Positions 1-6,867 are shown, counted from the first letter of the stretch. The stretch is 7,192 nucleotides of DNA from Actinomycetes bacterium (GCA_021793935.1 JAJYRV010000101.1:1-7192); one strand, 5' to 3'. Numbers and translations are program-made. The notes: generated by a model from the letters alone, not told the origin.

Positions 1-34
1 GCGCACTTTGATCGGCAAGGAGCACCAGGACGAC

Positions 35-2098
35 GTGGCTGAAACGATACCCGGTTCCGCGGTAGGTACCCTCACGACGAACGGAAACGGGGATCACGGC
101 TACGAAGCCGGAGACATCACCGTTCTCGAAGGCCTGGAAGCGGTCCGCAAGCGCCCGGGGATGTACATCGGTTCCACCGGTGAACGGGGGCTGCACCACC
201 TCGTGTACGAGGCGGTCGACAACTCCGTCGACGAAGCACTCGCCGGCTACTGCGACCACATCGAAGTGGTCCTCCAGGCCGACGGCGGTTTGCGGGTCTC
301 CGATAACGGCCGCGGGATCCCCGTCGACATCCACCCGGCAGAAGGTCGCCCGACCCTCGAGGTCGTGATGACCGTGCTCCACGCCGGCGGGAAGTTCGGC
401 GGCGGCGGATACGCCGTCTCCGGGGGGCTCCACGGCGTGGGTATCTCCGTCGTCAACGCCCTGGCCCGCAAGTTCATCTCCGAGGTGAAACGCCAGGGCT
501 ACGTCTGGCGGATGGAGTTCGCCGATGGCGGTCACCCCACCACGGAGCTCGTGCGCGGAGAAGAAACCGAGGAGACCGGTACCACCCAGGTGTTCTACCC
601 GGATCCGGAGATCTTCGAAACCACCTACTTCGACTTTGAGACCCTCCGCGCCCGCTTCCAACAAATGGCCTTCCTCAACAAGGGCCTGACGATCACGTTG
701 ACCGACGAACGCGGCAACGGCGGCAGCGAGGAACTCGCGGGGCAGGACGGCGAAGCCGAACCGGAGACGCCCGAGGCGGGAGAGGCGGAGACCACCCGCA
801 AGATCTCCTACCGCTACGACGGCGGTCTCCTGGACTACGTGCAACACCTGGTCAAGGCACGCAAACTCGATGTCGTCCACCCCGAGATCATCGCGTTCGA
901 ATCCGAGGATCCCGAGGAAGAGATCTCCCTCGAAGTCGCGATGCAGTGGACGAGCGCCTACACCGAGGGAGTGCACACCTACGCGAACACGATCAACACC
1001 TCCGAGGGCGGCACCCACGAAGAGGGATTCCGCAGCGCGTTGACCACGCTCATCAACCGCTACGCCCGCGAACGCGGCATCCTGCGGGAGAAGGATGAGA
1101 ACCTCACCGGTGACGACATCCGCGAGGGGCTCACCGCCGTCATCTCCATTAAACTCGGCGAACCTCAGTTCGAGGGGCAGACGAAAACCAAACTCGGTAA
1201 CACCGAGGCCCGCACGTTCACCCAGAAAGTGATGTACGACCAGCTCGGCAACTGGCTGGAATCGCACCCGAACGAGGCCCGCGACATCATCCGCAAAGCG
1301 ATCCAGGCCTCGCACGCGCGACTCGCCGCCCGCAAGGCGCGCGAAGCGACCCGGCGCAAGGGCCTCCTGGAAGGTGGCGGAATGCCCGGGAAGTTGCGGG
1401 ACTGTTCCTCCCGGAACGCCGAGATCTCCGAGGTCTTCATCGTCGAGGGAGACTCCGCCGGTGGCTCCGCCGTCCAGGGCCGTAACCCCGAAACCCAGGC
1501 GATCCTGCCGATCCGGGGAAAGATCCTCAACGTGGAAAAGGCCCGGCTCGACCGCGCGTTGAGCAACCAGGAAGTCCAAGCCCTCATCACCGCCTTCGGA
1601 ACGGGCATCGGTGAAGACTTCGACATCTCCAAACTCCGCTACCACAAGATCATCCTCATGGCCGATGCGGACGTCGACGGGCAACACATCGCGACCCTCC
1701 TGCTCACGCTGCTGTTCCGGTACATGCCCGACCTCATCATCCAGGGCCATGCCTACCTCGCGATGCCCCCGCTGTACCGGTTGAAATGGTCGAACGCCCC
1801 ACACGAATACGTGTTCTCCGACGCCGAACGCGACGAACACGTCGAGGCGGGCCTCGCGAAGAACTGGCGCCTGCCCAAGGACGGCGGCATCCAGCGGTAC
1901 AAGGGGCTCGGAGAGATGGATTACAAGGAACTGTGGGACACGACGATGAACCCCGAGACCCGAACCTTGAAGCAGGTCACCCTCGATGACGCCGCGGCGG
2001 CGGACGAGATCTTCTCCATCCTCATGGGAGAAGACGTCGAATCCCGGCGCGCATTCATCCAGCGCAACGCCCGCGACGTCCGCTTCTTGGACATCTAG
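35..2098 (+). CDS. gyrB: DNA gyrase subunit B
   Basis: ATPase subunit of DNA gyrase, the type IIA topoisomerase (GyrA2GyrB2) that introduces negative supercoils into the chromosome using ATP. Numbering from the GTG at 35 (687 residues), the GHKL ATPase shows EAVDN at 59-63 (general-base Glu59, Mg-binding Asn63), SDNGRGIP at 89-96 (adenine-contacting Asp90) and the ATP lid GGLHGVG at 130-136. The C-terminal TOPRIM domain shows EGDSAGGSA starting at Glu471 and DADVD at 544-548, the metal-binding carboxylates, followed by QRYKGLGEM at 620-628. A Glu/Pro-rich acidic linker lies at about 226-254 in the transducer domain. Length is normal for the family. Start: a TTG at 8 is also in frame and the frame is open to the left edge. 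I prefer GTG 35, which has AAGGAG at 17-22 and AGGA at 27-30 upstream and gives a typical N-terminus (MAETIPG). gyrA follows after 75 bases, so an operon is likely. The product is certain; the start is not. Confidence 0.97.
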   Translation: MAETIPGSAVGTLTTNGNGDHGYEAGDITVLEGLEAVRKRPGMYIGSTGERGLHHLVYEAVDNSVDEALAGYCDHIEVVLQADGGLRVSDNGRGIPVDIHPAEGRPTLEVVMTVLHAGGKFGGGGYAVSGGLHGVGISVVNALARKFISEVKRQGYVWRMEFADGGHPTTELVRGEETEETGTTQVFYPDPEIFETTYFDFETLRARFQQMAFLNKGLTITLTDERGNGGSEELAGQDGEAEPETPEAGEAETTRKISYRYDGGLLDYVQHLVKARKLDVVHPEIIAFESEDPEEEISLEVAMQWTSAYTEGVHTYANTINTSEGGTHEEGFRSALTTLINRYARERGILREKDENLTGDDIREGLTAVISIKLGEPQFEGQTKTKLGNTEARTFTQKVMYDQLGNWLESHPNEARDIIRKAIQASHARLAARKAREATRRKGLLEGGGMPGKLRDCSSRNAEISEVFIVEGDSAGGSAVQGRNPETQAILPIRGKILNVEKARLDRALSNQEVQALITAFGTGIGEDFDISKLRYHKIILMADADVDGQHIATLLLTLLFRYMPDLIIQGHAYLAMPPLYRLKWSNAPHEYVFSDAERDEHVEAGLAKNWRLPKDGGIQRYKGLGEMDYKELWDTTMNPETRTLKQVTLDDAAAADEIFSILMGEDVESRRAFIQRNARDVRFLDI

Positions 2099-2162
2099 CG
2101 CGGCCCGCCCACTTCGAGGACCACGGCCCGGCGCGAAACCAGGCTTCCCGGTGTGAACTGTT

Positions 2163-2167
2163 AAGGA
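2163..2167 (+). promoter_or_regulatory. Ribosome binding site of gyrA
   Basis: AAGGA lies six bases before the GTG start codon at 2174. It supports this non-ATG start; the next in-frame methionine codon is at residue 23, too far into the conserved N-terminus. The rest of the 75-base gyrB-gyrA gap shows no clear terminator, consistent with co-transcription. Confidence 0.7.
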
Positions 2168-2173
2168 AAATCT

Positions 2174-4723
2174 GTGACTGACACCCCCGAAACTCAAGAA
2201 CCCGTAGCGAGGATCGAACAGATCGATCTCCAGGCGGAGATGCAGCGTTCCTACCTCGACTACGCGATGAGCGTGATCGTGGGCCGGGCGCTGCCCGAGA
2301 TCCGCGACGGGCTCAAACCCGTGCACCGGCGCGTTCTGTACGCGATGTATGACGGCGGCTATCGCCCTGACTCGGCGTTCTCCAAGTGCTCCCGGGTCGT
2401 CGGGGATGTCATGGGGCAGTTCCACCCCCACGGGGACTCGGCGATCTACGACGCGCTCGTGCGGCTCGTGCAACCGTGGTCGCTGCGGTATCCGCTGGTG
2501 CGCGGGCAAGGCAACTTCGGCTCCCCCGGGAACGACCCCGCCGCCGCCCAGCGGTACACCGAATGCAAGATGGCGCCGCTCGCGATGGAGATGGTGCGCG
2601 ACATCGACAAGGACACGGTCGATTTCGGTGACAACTACGACGGCCGCACCCAAGAACCCGTCGTGCTCCCCGCCCGGTTCCCGAACCTGCTGGTCAACGG
2701 CTCCTCGGGGATCGCCGTCGGGATGGCCACGAACATCCCCCCGCACAACCTGCGGGAAGTGGCCTCCGCCGTCGAATGGTTCCTGGAGAACCCCGAGGCC
2801 ACCTCCGAAGAGCTCCTCGGCGCGGCGATGTTGCGGATCAAGGGCCCCGATTTCCCCACCGCCGCGCAGATCCTTGGCACCAAGGGGATCGAAGAGGCCT
2901 ACCGCACCGGGCGCGGGTCGATCACGATGCGCGCGGTCATCGAGATGGAAGAGATCCAGGGCCGCAACTGCCTGGTGATCACCGAACTTCCCTACCAGGT
3001 CAACCCCGATAACCTCGCGACGAAGATCGCCGAGCTCACCCGTGAGGGCCGCCTGCAGGGGATCGCCGACATCCGCGATGAGACCTCCGGCCGGGTGGGC
3101 CAGCGCCTGGTCATCGTGCTCAAGCGGGACGCGATCCCGCGCGTGGTGATGAACAACCTGTATAAGCAGACCCAATTGCAGGACACGTTCGGGGCGAACA
3201 TGCTGGCGCTCGTCGACGGCGTGCCCCGCACCCTGAGCCTGGACGCGTTCATCCGTCACTGGACGGCCCACCAGATCGACGTCATCGTGCGCCGCACCAC
3301 GTGGCTCCTGCGCCGCGCGGAGGAACGCATCCACATCCTGCGCGCCCTCATCAAGGCCCTCGACGCCCTCGATGAGGTGATCGCCCTCATCCGCCGCTCA
3401 CCGAACGTGGAGCAGGCCCGCAGCGGGTTGATGGAACTCCTGGACATCGACGAGGTGCAGGCGGACGCGATCCTGCGGATGCAACTGCGCCAACTCGCGG
3501 CCCTCGAGCGCCAGAAGATCACCGATGAGTACGAGGAACTCGAAGCCCGCATCGCCGATTACAACGACATCCTCGCCACGCCCGCGCGCCAACGCGCCAT
3601 CGTCGGCGAGGAGCTGCACGAGATCGTGGAGAAGTACGGCGACGAACGGCGCACGACGATCCTGCCCTTCGACGGCGACATGAGCATCGAGGATCTCATT
3701 CCCGAAGAGGACGTCGTCGTCACGATCACCCGCGGGGGCTACGCCAAACGCACCCGCACCGACTCCTACCGCGCCCAGCACCGCGGGGGCAAGGGCGTGC
3801 GCGGTGCGCAGCTGCGCGAGGACGACGTCGTCGACCACTTCTTCACCACCACCACCCACCACTGGTTGTTGTTCTTCACCAACCTCGGCCGGGTGTACCG
3901 GGCGAAGGGCTACGAACTGCCCGAGGGCGGCCGGGACGCCCGCGGCCAGCACGTCGCGAACCTCCTCGCGTTCCAACCCGAGGAGAAGATCGCCCAGGTG
4001 CTCGCGATCCGCGACTACGAACAGGCCGATCACCTCCTGCTCGCCACCAAATCCGGGCTCGTGAAGAAGACCCGGCTCAGCGAATACGATTCACCGCGCA
4101 CCGGGGGCATCATCGCGATCCGGCTGCGGGAGGGCGAGGGCGGCGCGGCCGACGAGCTCGTCTCCGCGCAACTCGCCGATGAAGGTGAGGACGTCATCCT
4201 CGTCTCCCACCAGGGCCAATCGCTGCGCTTCACCGCGACCGATGAGGCGCTCCGGCCCACCGGGCGGGCGACCTACGGGCTCATCGGGATGAAGTTCCGC
4301 GAGGGGGACTCCCTCCTCACCATGGACATCGTCACCGACGATGCCGACCTGTTCGTCGTCACCGAGGGCGGCTACGCCAAACGTACCGCGCTGAGTGAAT
4401 ACCGGGTGCAGAACCGCGGCGGGCTTGGGATCAAGGTCGCCAACATCGTCGAGGCGCGCGGCAACCTCGTGGGAGCGCTCGTGACGAAGGATGACGACGA
4501 AGTGCTCGTCATCATGGAGAAGGGCCGGATCGTACGCTCCGCCGTCGACCAAGTCACCCGCACCGGGCGGAACACCCAAGGGGTCACCTTTGCCCGCGCG
4601 GATGAGGGAGACCGCATCATCGCCGTCACCTTGAATGTGGAAGACGCCGACGCCGGGGAGGACGGGGACGGCGCGGAGCAGGTAGGATCCCATGGAGAAA
4701 GAACGCCCGAGGAAGGTGACTGA
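2174..4723 (+). CDS. gyrA: DNA gyrase subunit A
   Basis: DNA breakage-reunion subunit of gyrase (849 residues, GTG start). The N-terminal winged-helix and tower region covers about residues 35-500. AAAQRYTE places the active-site tyrosine at Tyr128, which forms the 5'-phosphotyrosyl link to cleaved DNA. The quinolone-resistance region reads [10 protein letters not shown], with Ser89 and Asp93 at the two main resistance positions (E. coli Ser83/Asp87), so the sequence is of the susceptible type there. The C-terminal beta-pinwheel that wraps DNA follows from about 510 to 820. It contains a GyrA box QHRGGKG at 535-541, where the canonical second residue Arg is His, and recurrent GGYAKRT motifs at 521-527 and 732-738. 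The presence of a GyrA box favours gyrase over ParC/topoisomerase IV. The last 25-30 residues form an acidic, Gly-rich tail. The TGA stop overlaps the ATG of the downstream membrane protein gene (TGATG), implying translational coupling. Confidence 0.98.
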   Translation: MTDTPETQEPVARIEQIDLQAEMQRSYLDYAMSVIVGRALPEIRDGLKPVHRRVLYAMYDGGYRPDSAFSKCSRVVGDVMGQFHPHGDSAIYDALVRLVQPWSLRYPLVRGQGNFGSPGNDPAAAQRYTECKMAPLAMEMVRDIDKDTVDFGDNYDGRTQEPVVLPARFPNLLVNGSSGIAVGMATNIPPHNLREVASAVEWFLENPEATSEELLGAAMLRIKGPDFPTAAQILGTKGIEEAYRTGRGSITMRAVIEMEEIQGRNCLVITELPYQVNPDNLATKIAELTREGRLQGIADIRDETSGRVGQRLVIVLKRDAIPRVVMNNLYKQTQLQDTFGANMLALVDGVPRTLSLDAFIRHWTAHQIDVIVRRTTWLLRRAEERIHILRALIKALDALDEVIALIRRSPNVEQARSGLMELLDIDEVQADAILRMQLRQLAALERQKITDEYEELEARIADYNDILATPARQRAIVGEELHEIVEKYGDERRTTILPFDGDMSIEDLIPEEDVVVTITRGGYAKRTRTDSYRAQHRGGKGVRGAQLREDDVVDHFFTTTTHHWLLFFTNLGRVYRAKGYELPEGGRDARGQHVANLLAFQPEEKIAQVLAIRDYEQADHLLLATKSGLVKKTRLSEYDSPRTGGIIAIRLREGEGGAADELVSAQLADEGEDVILVSHQGQSLRFTATDEALRPTGRATYGLIGMKFREGDSLLTMDIVTDDADLFVVTEGGYAKRTALSEYRVQNRGGLGIKVANIVEARGNLVGALVTKDDDEVLVIMEKGRIVRSAVDQVTRTGRNTQGVTFARADEGDRIIAVTLNVEDADAGEDGDGAEQVGSHGERTPEEGD

Positions 4724-5259
4724 TGAGCGATAACCCGCGCGGACCAGGAACGGTTCCCCCACCGGCTTCGCCCGTACCTCCAGCGGCCCGGCCGATCCAA
4801 TCGGCGGGGCAGGCGCAGCAACCCGCGGGCGACGCTCCTGGCACCGTGCCCCTGGAAACTACTGGAGAGCAGGCCCAAGGAGACCCCCGCCAAGGTGGCC
4901 CCCGCCGGGTGCGCCTGACGGTATCGCAGGTCGACCCGTGGTCGATCATGAAGCTTTCCTTCCTGCTCTCCATCGCGGTGGGGATCGTCCTCGTCGTTGC
5001 GGTCGCGCTCGTGTGGACGGTGCTGAACGAGATGGAGGTCTTCGCGAAGATCCACGGCCTCGTCGACGACATCGGCGCCCAACGCCAATTCGGGCAGTTG
5101 CTGGAGTACCTGGAGTTCTCCCGGGTGATCTCCGCCGCGACGGTCGTGGCCGTCGTCGATATCGTTCTCCTCACCGCGCTCGCGACGCTCGGGGCGTTCA
5201 TCTATAACTTCGTCGCCGCCATGGTGGGTGGTTTGCATCTCACTTTGACCGACGACTAG
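4723..5259 (+). CDS. DUF3566 domain-containing membrane protein
   Basis: 178-residue inner-membrane protein of unknown molecular function, found directly downstream of gyrA in many actinobacteria (the Rv0007 position in Mycobacterium tuberculosis). Residues 1-60 are a low-complexity Pro/Gly/Gln/Ala-rich cytoplasmic-looking tail. A basic segment (RRVRLTVSQVDPWS, 61-74) leads into a first membrane helix at about 78-100. An amphipathic stretch at 101-135 follows, then a second membrane helix at about 138-160 and a short C-terminus ending GGLHLTLTDD. The VRLTVSQVDPWSIMKLSF block and the YNFVAAMVGGL block are what I recognise as DUF3566. The ATG overlaps the gyrA stop by one base, with GAGGAAGG at 4709-4716 six bases upstream as a good ribosome binding site, so expression is probably coupled to gyrA. 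Conserved linkage suggests, but does not show, a role connected to the chromosome or cell envelope. Confidence 0.93.
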   Translation: MSDNPRGPGTVPPPASPVPPAARPIQSAGQAQQPAGDAPGTVPLETTGEQAQGDPRQGGPRRVRLTVSQVDPWSIMKLSFLLSIAVGIVLVVAVALVWTVLNEMEVFAKIHGLVDDIGAQRQFGQLLEYLEFSRVISAATVVAVVDIVLLTALATLGAFIYNFVAAMVGGLHLTLTDD

Positions 5260-5267
5260 GTTCCGCT

Positions 5268-5297
5268 TTGATTCTTGCCATCAAACTGCGATATCCT
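5268..5297 (+). promoter_or_regulatory. Predicted promoter of the tRNA-Ile / DLW-39 / tRNA-Ala cluster
   Basis: TTGATT (5268-5273) and TATCCT (5292-5297) form a sigma-70-type -35/-10 pair with an 18-base spacer, just after the DUF3566 stop and about 44 bases before tRNA-Ile. The leader between them and the tRNA can form two small hairpins: GGCGC 5303-5307 with GCGCC 5317-5321, and GCACTG 5324-5329 with CGGTGC 5333-5338 (one G-T wobble). These could be processing or folding elements of the precursor. Read by eye only. Confidence 0.55.
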
Positions 5298-5340
5298 CAA
5301 TCGGCGCCCACTTGGAGCGCCACGCACTGAAACGGTGCTG

Positions 5341-5414
5341 GGGCCTATAGCTCAGACGGTTAGAGCGCTTCGCTGATAACGAAGAGGTCGCTGGTTCGAG
5401 TCCAGCTAGGCCCA
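5341..5414 (+). tRNA. tRNA-Ile (anticodon GAT)
   Basis: A full 74-base cloverleaf can be folded. The acceptor stem is GGGCCTA/TAGGCCC. The D arm is GCTC...GAGC, and the anticodon stem CTTCG/CGAAG has loop CTGATAA with anticodon GAT at 5375-5377. The T arm is GCTGG-TTCGAGT-CCAGC, and the discriminator base is A at 5414. CCA is not encoded, so it must be added by CCA nucleotidyltransferase. The tRNA reads AUC (and AUU by wobble). The position between the gyrA/DUF3566 block and tRNA-Ala is the usual actinobacterial arrangement. Confidence 0.97.
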
Positions 5415-5444
5415 CTCTCGCACAACCGGTAAGGAGGTCGAGAG
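5415..5444 (+). promoter_or_regulatory. Hairpin holding the DLW-39 ribosome binding site in its loop
   Basis: CTCTCG (5415-5420), starting on the base after the tRNA-Ile discriminator, is the exact complement of CGAGAG (5439-5444). The 18-base loop contains a near-perfect Shine-Dalgarno sequence, AAGGAGGT (5431-5438), eight bases before the ATG at 5447. The stem is seen directly. A role in coupling tRNA 3' processing to translation of the small gene is inference. Confidence 0.45.
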
Positions 5445-5446
5445 CG

Positions 5447-5563
5447 ATGAAGAAAGTCTTCTGGCTCGCAGCCATTGCAGGCGTCGGCTATGTGATCTGG
5501 CGTAAAGTTCAAGAAGAGAAGGCGCAGCGTGAACTGTGGACCGAGGTTTCCGACCCGGTCTAA
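5447..5563 (+). CDS. DLW-39 family small membrane protein
   Basis: A 38-residue protein beginning MKKVFWLAAIAGVGYVIWRK and ending ELWTEVSDPV. It matches the small actinobacterial DLW-39 family, named for a C-terminal D/E-L-W motif and a length of about 39 residues, and typically encoded between or beside tRNA genes next to gyrA. Residues 4-18 form a single short membrane helix preceded by two lysines. The helix is followed by a charged amphipathic segment (RKVQEEKAQRE), so a membrane-anchored peptide with a cytoplasmic tail is likely. AAGGAGGT eight bases upstream is the strongest ribosome binding site in the window and fixes the ATG start. The gene probably shares a transcript with tRNA-Ile, which ends 32 bases before it. 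Molecular function is unknown. Confidence 0.9.
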   Translation: MKKVFWLAAIAGVGYVIWRKVQEEKAQRELWTEVSDPV

Positions 5564-5583
5564 CCACCACGCACGCACCTGAA

Positions 5584-5600
5584 GATCGCTAATAGCGATC
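5584..5600 (+). other. Perfect inverted repeat before tRNA-Ala
   Basis: GATCGCT-AAT-AGCGATC is a perfect 7-base stem with a 3-base loop. It ends four bases before the 5' end of tRNA-Ala and 20 bases after the DLW-39 stop. No T-tract follows, so it is not a standard intrinsic terminator. It may be a precursor-processing hairpin or an RNA-stability element. The overlapping AGCGATCGCT (5594-5603) is itself palindromic. Confidence 0.5.
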
Positions 5601-5604
5601 GCTC

Positions 5605-5677
5605 GGGGCCGTGGCGCAATTGGTAGCGCATCTGCTTTGCAAGCAGAGGGTTAGGGGTTCGAGTCCCCTCGGCTCCA
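5605..5677 (+). tRNA. tRNA-Ala (anticodon TGC)
   Basis: A 73-base cloverleaf. The acceptor is GGGGCCG/CGGCTCC, containing the G3-T70 wobble pair that is the identity determinant for alanyl-tRNA synthetase. The anticodon stem TCTGC/GCAGA has loop TTTGCAA and anticodon TGC at 5638-5640. The T arm is AGGGG-TTCGAGT-CCCCT, and the discriminator A is at 5677. CCA is not encoded (ACCC follows). No clear terminator follows; instead the sequence passes directly into a degraded serine recombinase gene on the opposite strand, so this 3' end is a candidate attachment site. Confidence 0.97.
5660..5677. other. Candidate attachment-site half (3' end of tRNA-Ala)
   Basis: The T-arm/acceptor 3' end of tRNA-Ala is directly followed by recombinase-derived sequence and accessory genes. 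This is the layout left when an element integrates into a tRNA 3' end, and the tRNA has been kept intact. No second copy of this 3' end was found within the window, so the other half would lie beyond 7192. Inferred from layout only. Confidence 0.3.
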
Positions 5678-6201
5678 CCCGAAGTTGCCCTACTCCAATA
5701 CTCGACATGCGAAGAGTCGTCGTGTTCCTGTAAGGATTCCCCTCCCTCGTCGTCCGTCTCCGCCTCGCGGATGATGGGGGCGAATGGCCCGGCCAGGCGC
5801 GGACGTAGTTGTTCGTCGTCGGTGATGTCGAGTCTCCTGTAGAACGCCTGGTTCGCCAAGCGCCGGTCGGCGTCGCCGGATCGGGCGTAGGCGCTGGTTC
5901 ACGTCGGCCAGGCCCGCCCGGATGCGGTCTTGATGCCTCTTCAACGTGGGCAGGTCGATGGCATCGGCGAAGTGCGCGGCCAGCAGCTTGTCACTCTCGG
6001 CTTCTAGCTTGGCGCGGCTGGCCACGAGGTCGGCGATTTCCTGGTCGCCGCCTGCCATGCGCTTGTCGAACGCCGCATCCACGCGCTTGGCGAGGTCGCG
6101 CCGCGCGGGTTGGTGGTGAAGTCCAGCAGCATCCGGGAGCCGCAGGTGCCGCAGCGCAGCAGGCCTTTGAGGTGGTGGGCGTGTTGGACGTGCCGGCTCA
6201 C
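5678..6201 (-). pseudogene. Large serine recombinase, C-terminal remnant (three frames)
   Basis: Three collinear pieces in different frames match the C-terminal third of large serine recombinases (phage-integrase type). Piece 1 (6201 to about 6100) has VQHAHHLKGLLRCGTCGSRM, the first CxxC half of the recombinase zinc ribbon. Piece 2 (about 6094-5888) has a coiled-coil-like region, LAKRVDAAFDKRMAGGDQE through DRIRAGLADVNQRL. Piece 3 (from about 5877) has DRRLANQAFYRRLDIT and LAGPFAPIIREAE, the usual C-terminal block. Against the family, the second Cys pair and its flanks are missing between pieces 1 and 2, and a stretch is missing between 2 and 3, so both joins look like deletions that shift the frame. 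The catalytic serine domain and the recombinase domain are entirely absent. Piece 3 has no stop of its own and reads on into the antisense of tRNA-Ala. The GTG at 6201 lies just after the toxin gene and probably marks a breakpoint rather than a true start. Not functional. Confidence 0.8.
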
Positions 6202-6210
6202 GGGTCGACC

Positions 6211-6522
6211 TCATTCGTCGTTGGCTTCGGCGACCATGGTCTCGTAGTCGCGCCCGCCGTAGAAGATGCCAAGGATCGCCACGGTCTCATCGAGGACAGC
6301 GAACGCGATGACGACACGCTTCTTGTAGCCGATCGTGCGTAGGCCTGGCCGGATGTCATCACGTTCATTTCCGCGGTGCGGGAAGTCACTCAGGCCCTCA
6401 CAGTAGGTGACGATCGCCTAGCGGGCAGCGTTCTCTGGTGAGCCGGCGACGGCGATGTAGTTGTACAGTTCCGCAAGTTGCTGGATAGCTTCGCGCCGGA
6501 ACACGACGCGGTAGCCGGTCAC
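6211..6522 (-). pseudogene. parE: ParE/RelE-family toxin, interrupted by in-frame TAG
   Basis: Read from the GTG at 6522, the frame is MTGYRVVFRREAIQQLAEL through SPENAAR, then TAG at codon 35 (6420-6418). It then continues in the same frame, AIVTYCEGLSDFPHRGNERD through IFYGGRDYETMVAEANDE, to a TGA at 6211. The total of 103 sense and stop positions before the final stop fits a full-length ParE/RelE toxin, and the conserved HRG..R.DIRPGLR and FYGGRDYE blocks are all present. Members of the family inhibit gyrase (ParE) or cut mRNA (RelE); which applies here cannot be told. The GTG overlaps the antitoxin stop by four bases (GTGA), so translation was coupled. No in-frame start lies close after the TAG, and the 34-residue product lacks most of the fold, so the toxin should be inactive unless the amber codon is suppressed. 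A deletion turning TAC-ACC-GAG into TAG would explain the stop and the apparent loss of two residues; this is inference. Confidence 0.85.
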
Positions 6523-6788
6523 CGGTGCGCGGCGTGCCTTGCCGCAAGTTGCGTGCGAACATCATCCGCGGTTGCGACATCGTTCGGATCGACCACCAGT
6601 GCGTCGTAGGAGGCGGCGACCTCCTCACGCAGCCACGCTTCGACCGCCTGGTCGCGAGCGAACAACGCACGTAGGCCGTCGCGGATGACTTCGCTTTCAC
6701 TGGCGTAGGCACCAGATCGCACCCGCTCACGCAGAGCATCGGCCATCTCGTTGGGAAGCGTGATACTCAACTGCCGCGTAGTCCGCAC
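6519..6788 (-). CDS. parD: ParD-family antitoxin (ribbon-helix-helix)
   Basis: 89-residue antitoxin of a type II toxin-antitoxin pair. Residues 5-11 (RQLSITL) form the DNA-binding beta strand of a ribbon-helix-helix domain. Helix A covers about 12-25 and helix B about 30-43 (ASESEVIRDGLRALFARD, typical of ParD and related antitoxins). Residues 45-89 are the toxin-wrapping tail. The start is a GTG at 6788 with GGAGGG six bases upstream, so the start is well supported. The stop overlaps the start of the toxin gene by four bases. The dimer should bind the toxin and repress its own operon, probably at the palindrome at 6810-6824. The frame is intact although the toxin is broken, so it is now an orphan antitoxin, possibly able to counter related toxins encoded elsewhere. 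Confidence 0.9.
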   Translation of the reverse strand: MRTTRQLSITLPNEMADALRERVRSGAYASESEVIRDGLRALFARDQAVEAWLREEVAASYDALVVDPNDVATADDVRTQLAARHAAHR

Positions 6789-6809
6789 GATCGACCCTCC
6801 AGTCCCTAA

Positions 6810-6824
6810 TAGGATTCCATCCTA
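6810..6824 (-). promoter_or_regulatory. Palindromic operator candidate of the toxin-antitoxin operon
   Basis: TAGGAT-GGA-ATCCTA on the minus strand is a perfect 6-base inverted repeat around a 3-base centre, 21 bases upstream of the antitoxin GTG and directly next to the predicted -10 box. Ribbon-helix-helix antitoxins bind such repeats to repress their own transcription, so this is the expected operator. Binding is inferred, not shown. Confidence 0.6.
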
Positions 6825-6853
6825 CTCTAGTTGGACCCATCGCCGAGTGTCAG
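6824..6853 (-). promoter_or_regulatory. Predicted promoter of the toxin-antitoxin operon
   Basis: On the minus strand, CTGACA (6853-6848) and TAGAGT (6829-6824) form a -35/-10 pair with an 18-base spacer. TAGAGT fits the actinobacterial TANNNT -10 pattern. Its last base is the first base of the palindrome at 6810-6824, so a bound antitoxin would cover the -10/start region. Confidence 0.5.
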
Positions 6854-6867
6854 GGAGGAGCCTTAGC

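Noticed and set aside
2099..2173. Terminator or separate promoter between gyrB and gyrA
   Set aside because: No stem followed by a T-tract and no convincing -35/-10 pair could be read in the 75-base gap.
2349..2978. 209-residue + strand open frame inside gyrA
   Set aside because: Out-of-frame shadow of gyrA made almost only of Arg, Ser, Pro and Thr; the gyrA frame is complete.
3398..5238. Long minus-strand open frames of 211, 223 and 288 residues (3398-4033, 4091-4762, 4372-5238)
   Set aside because: They lie antisense to gyrA and the DUF3566 gene. High-GC coding sequence leaves such shadows, and their composition is unlike real proteins.
5281..5578. Minus-strand peptides with GLEPATSSLSAKRSNRL and SGPSWTRTSDLFVISEAL
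   Set aside because: Both are antisense readings of tRNA-Ile in two frames, another common false protein; no independent coding evidence.
5595..5602. GCGATCGC octamer resembling the cyanobacterial HIP1 repeat
   Set aside because: A single copy in a high-GC actinobacterial-type sequence, explained by the local hairpin.
5560..5677. Minus-strand peptide GAEGTRTPNPLLAKQ and following residues
   Set aside because: This is the translation of the antisense of tRNA-Ala, a well-known spurious annotation motif. Only the part right of 5677 is recombinase-derived.
5809..6342. 177-residue + strand open frame
   Set aside because: It is opposite to the recombinase remnant and the toxin gene, has no ribosome binding site I trust and is Arg/Gly-rich, as shadows are.
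6418..6420. TAG as a recoded or suppressed codon in the toxin gene
   Set aside because: The neighbouring pseudogenes carry unrelated lesions, so ordinary decay is the simpler explanation. gyrB itself ends in TAG, so TAG is used as a stop here.
6398..6739. 113-residue minus-strand open frame over the antitoxin gene
   Set aside because: Out-of-frame with the antitoxin, which has a recognisable ribbon-helix-helix sequence and a proper ribosome binding site.
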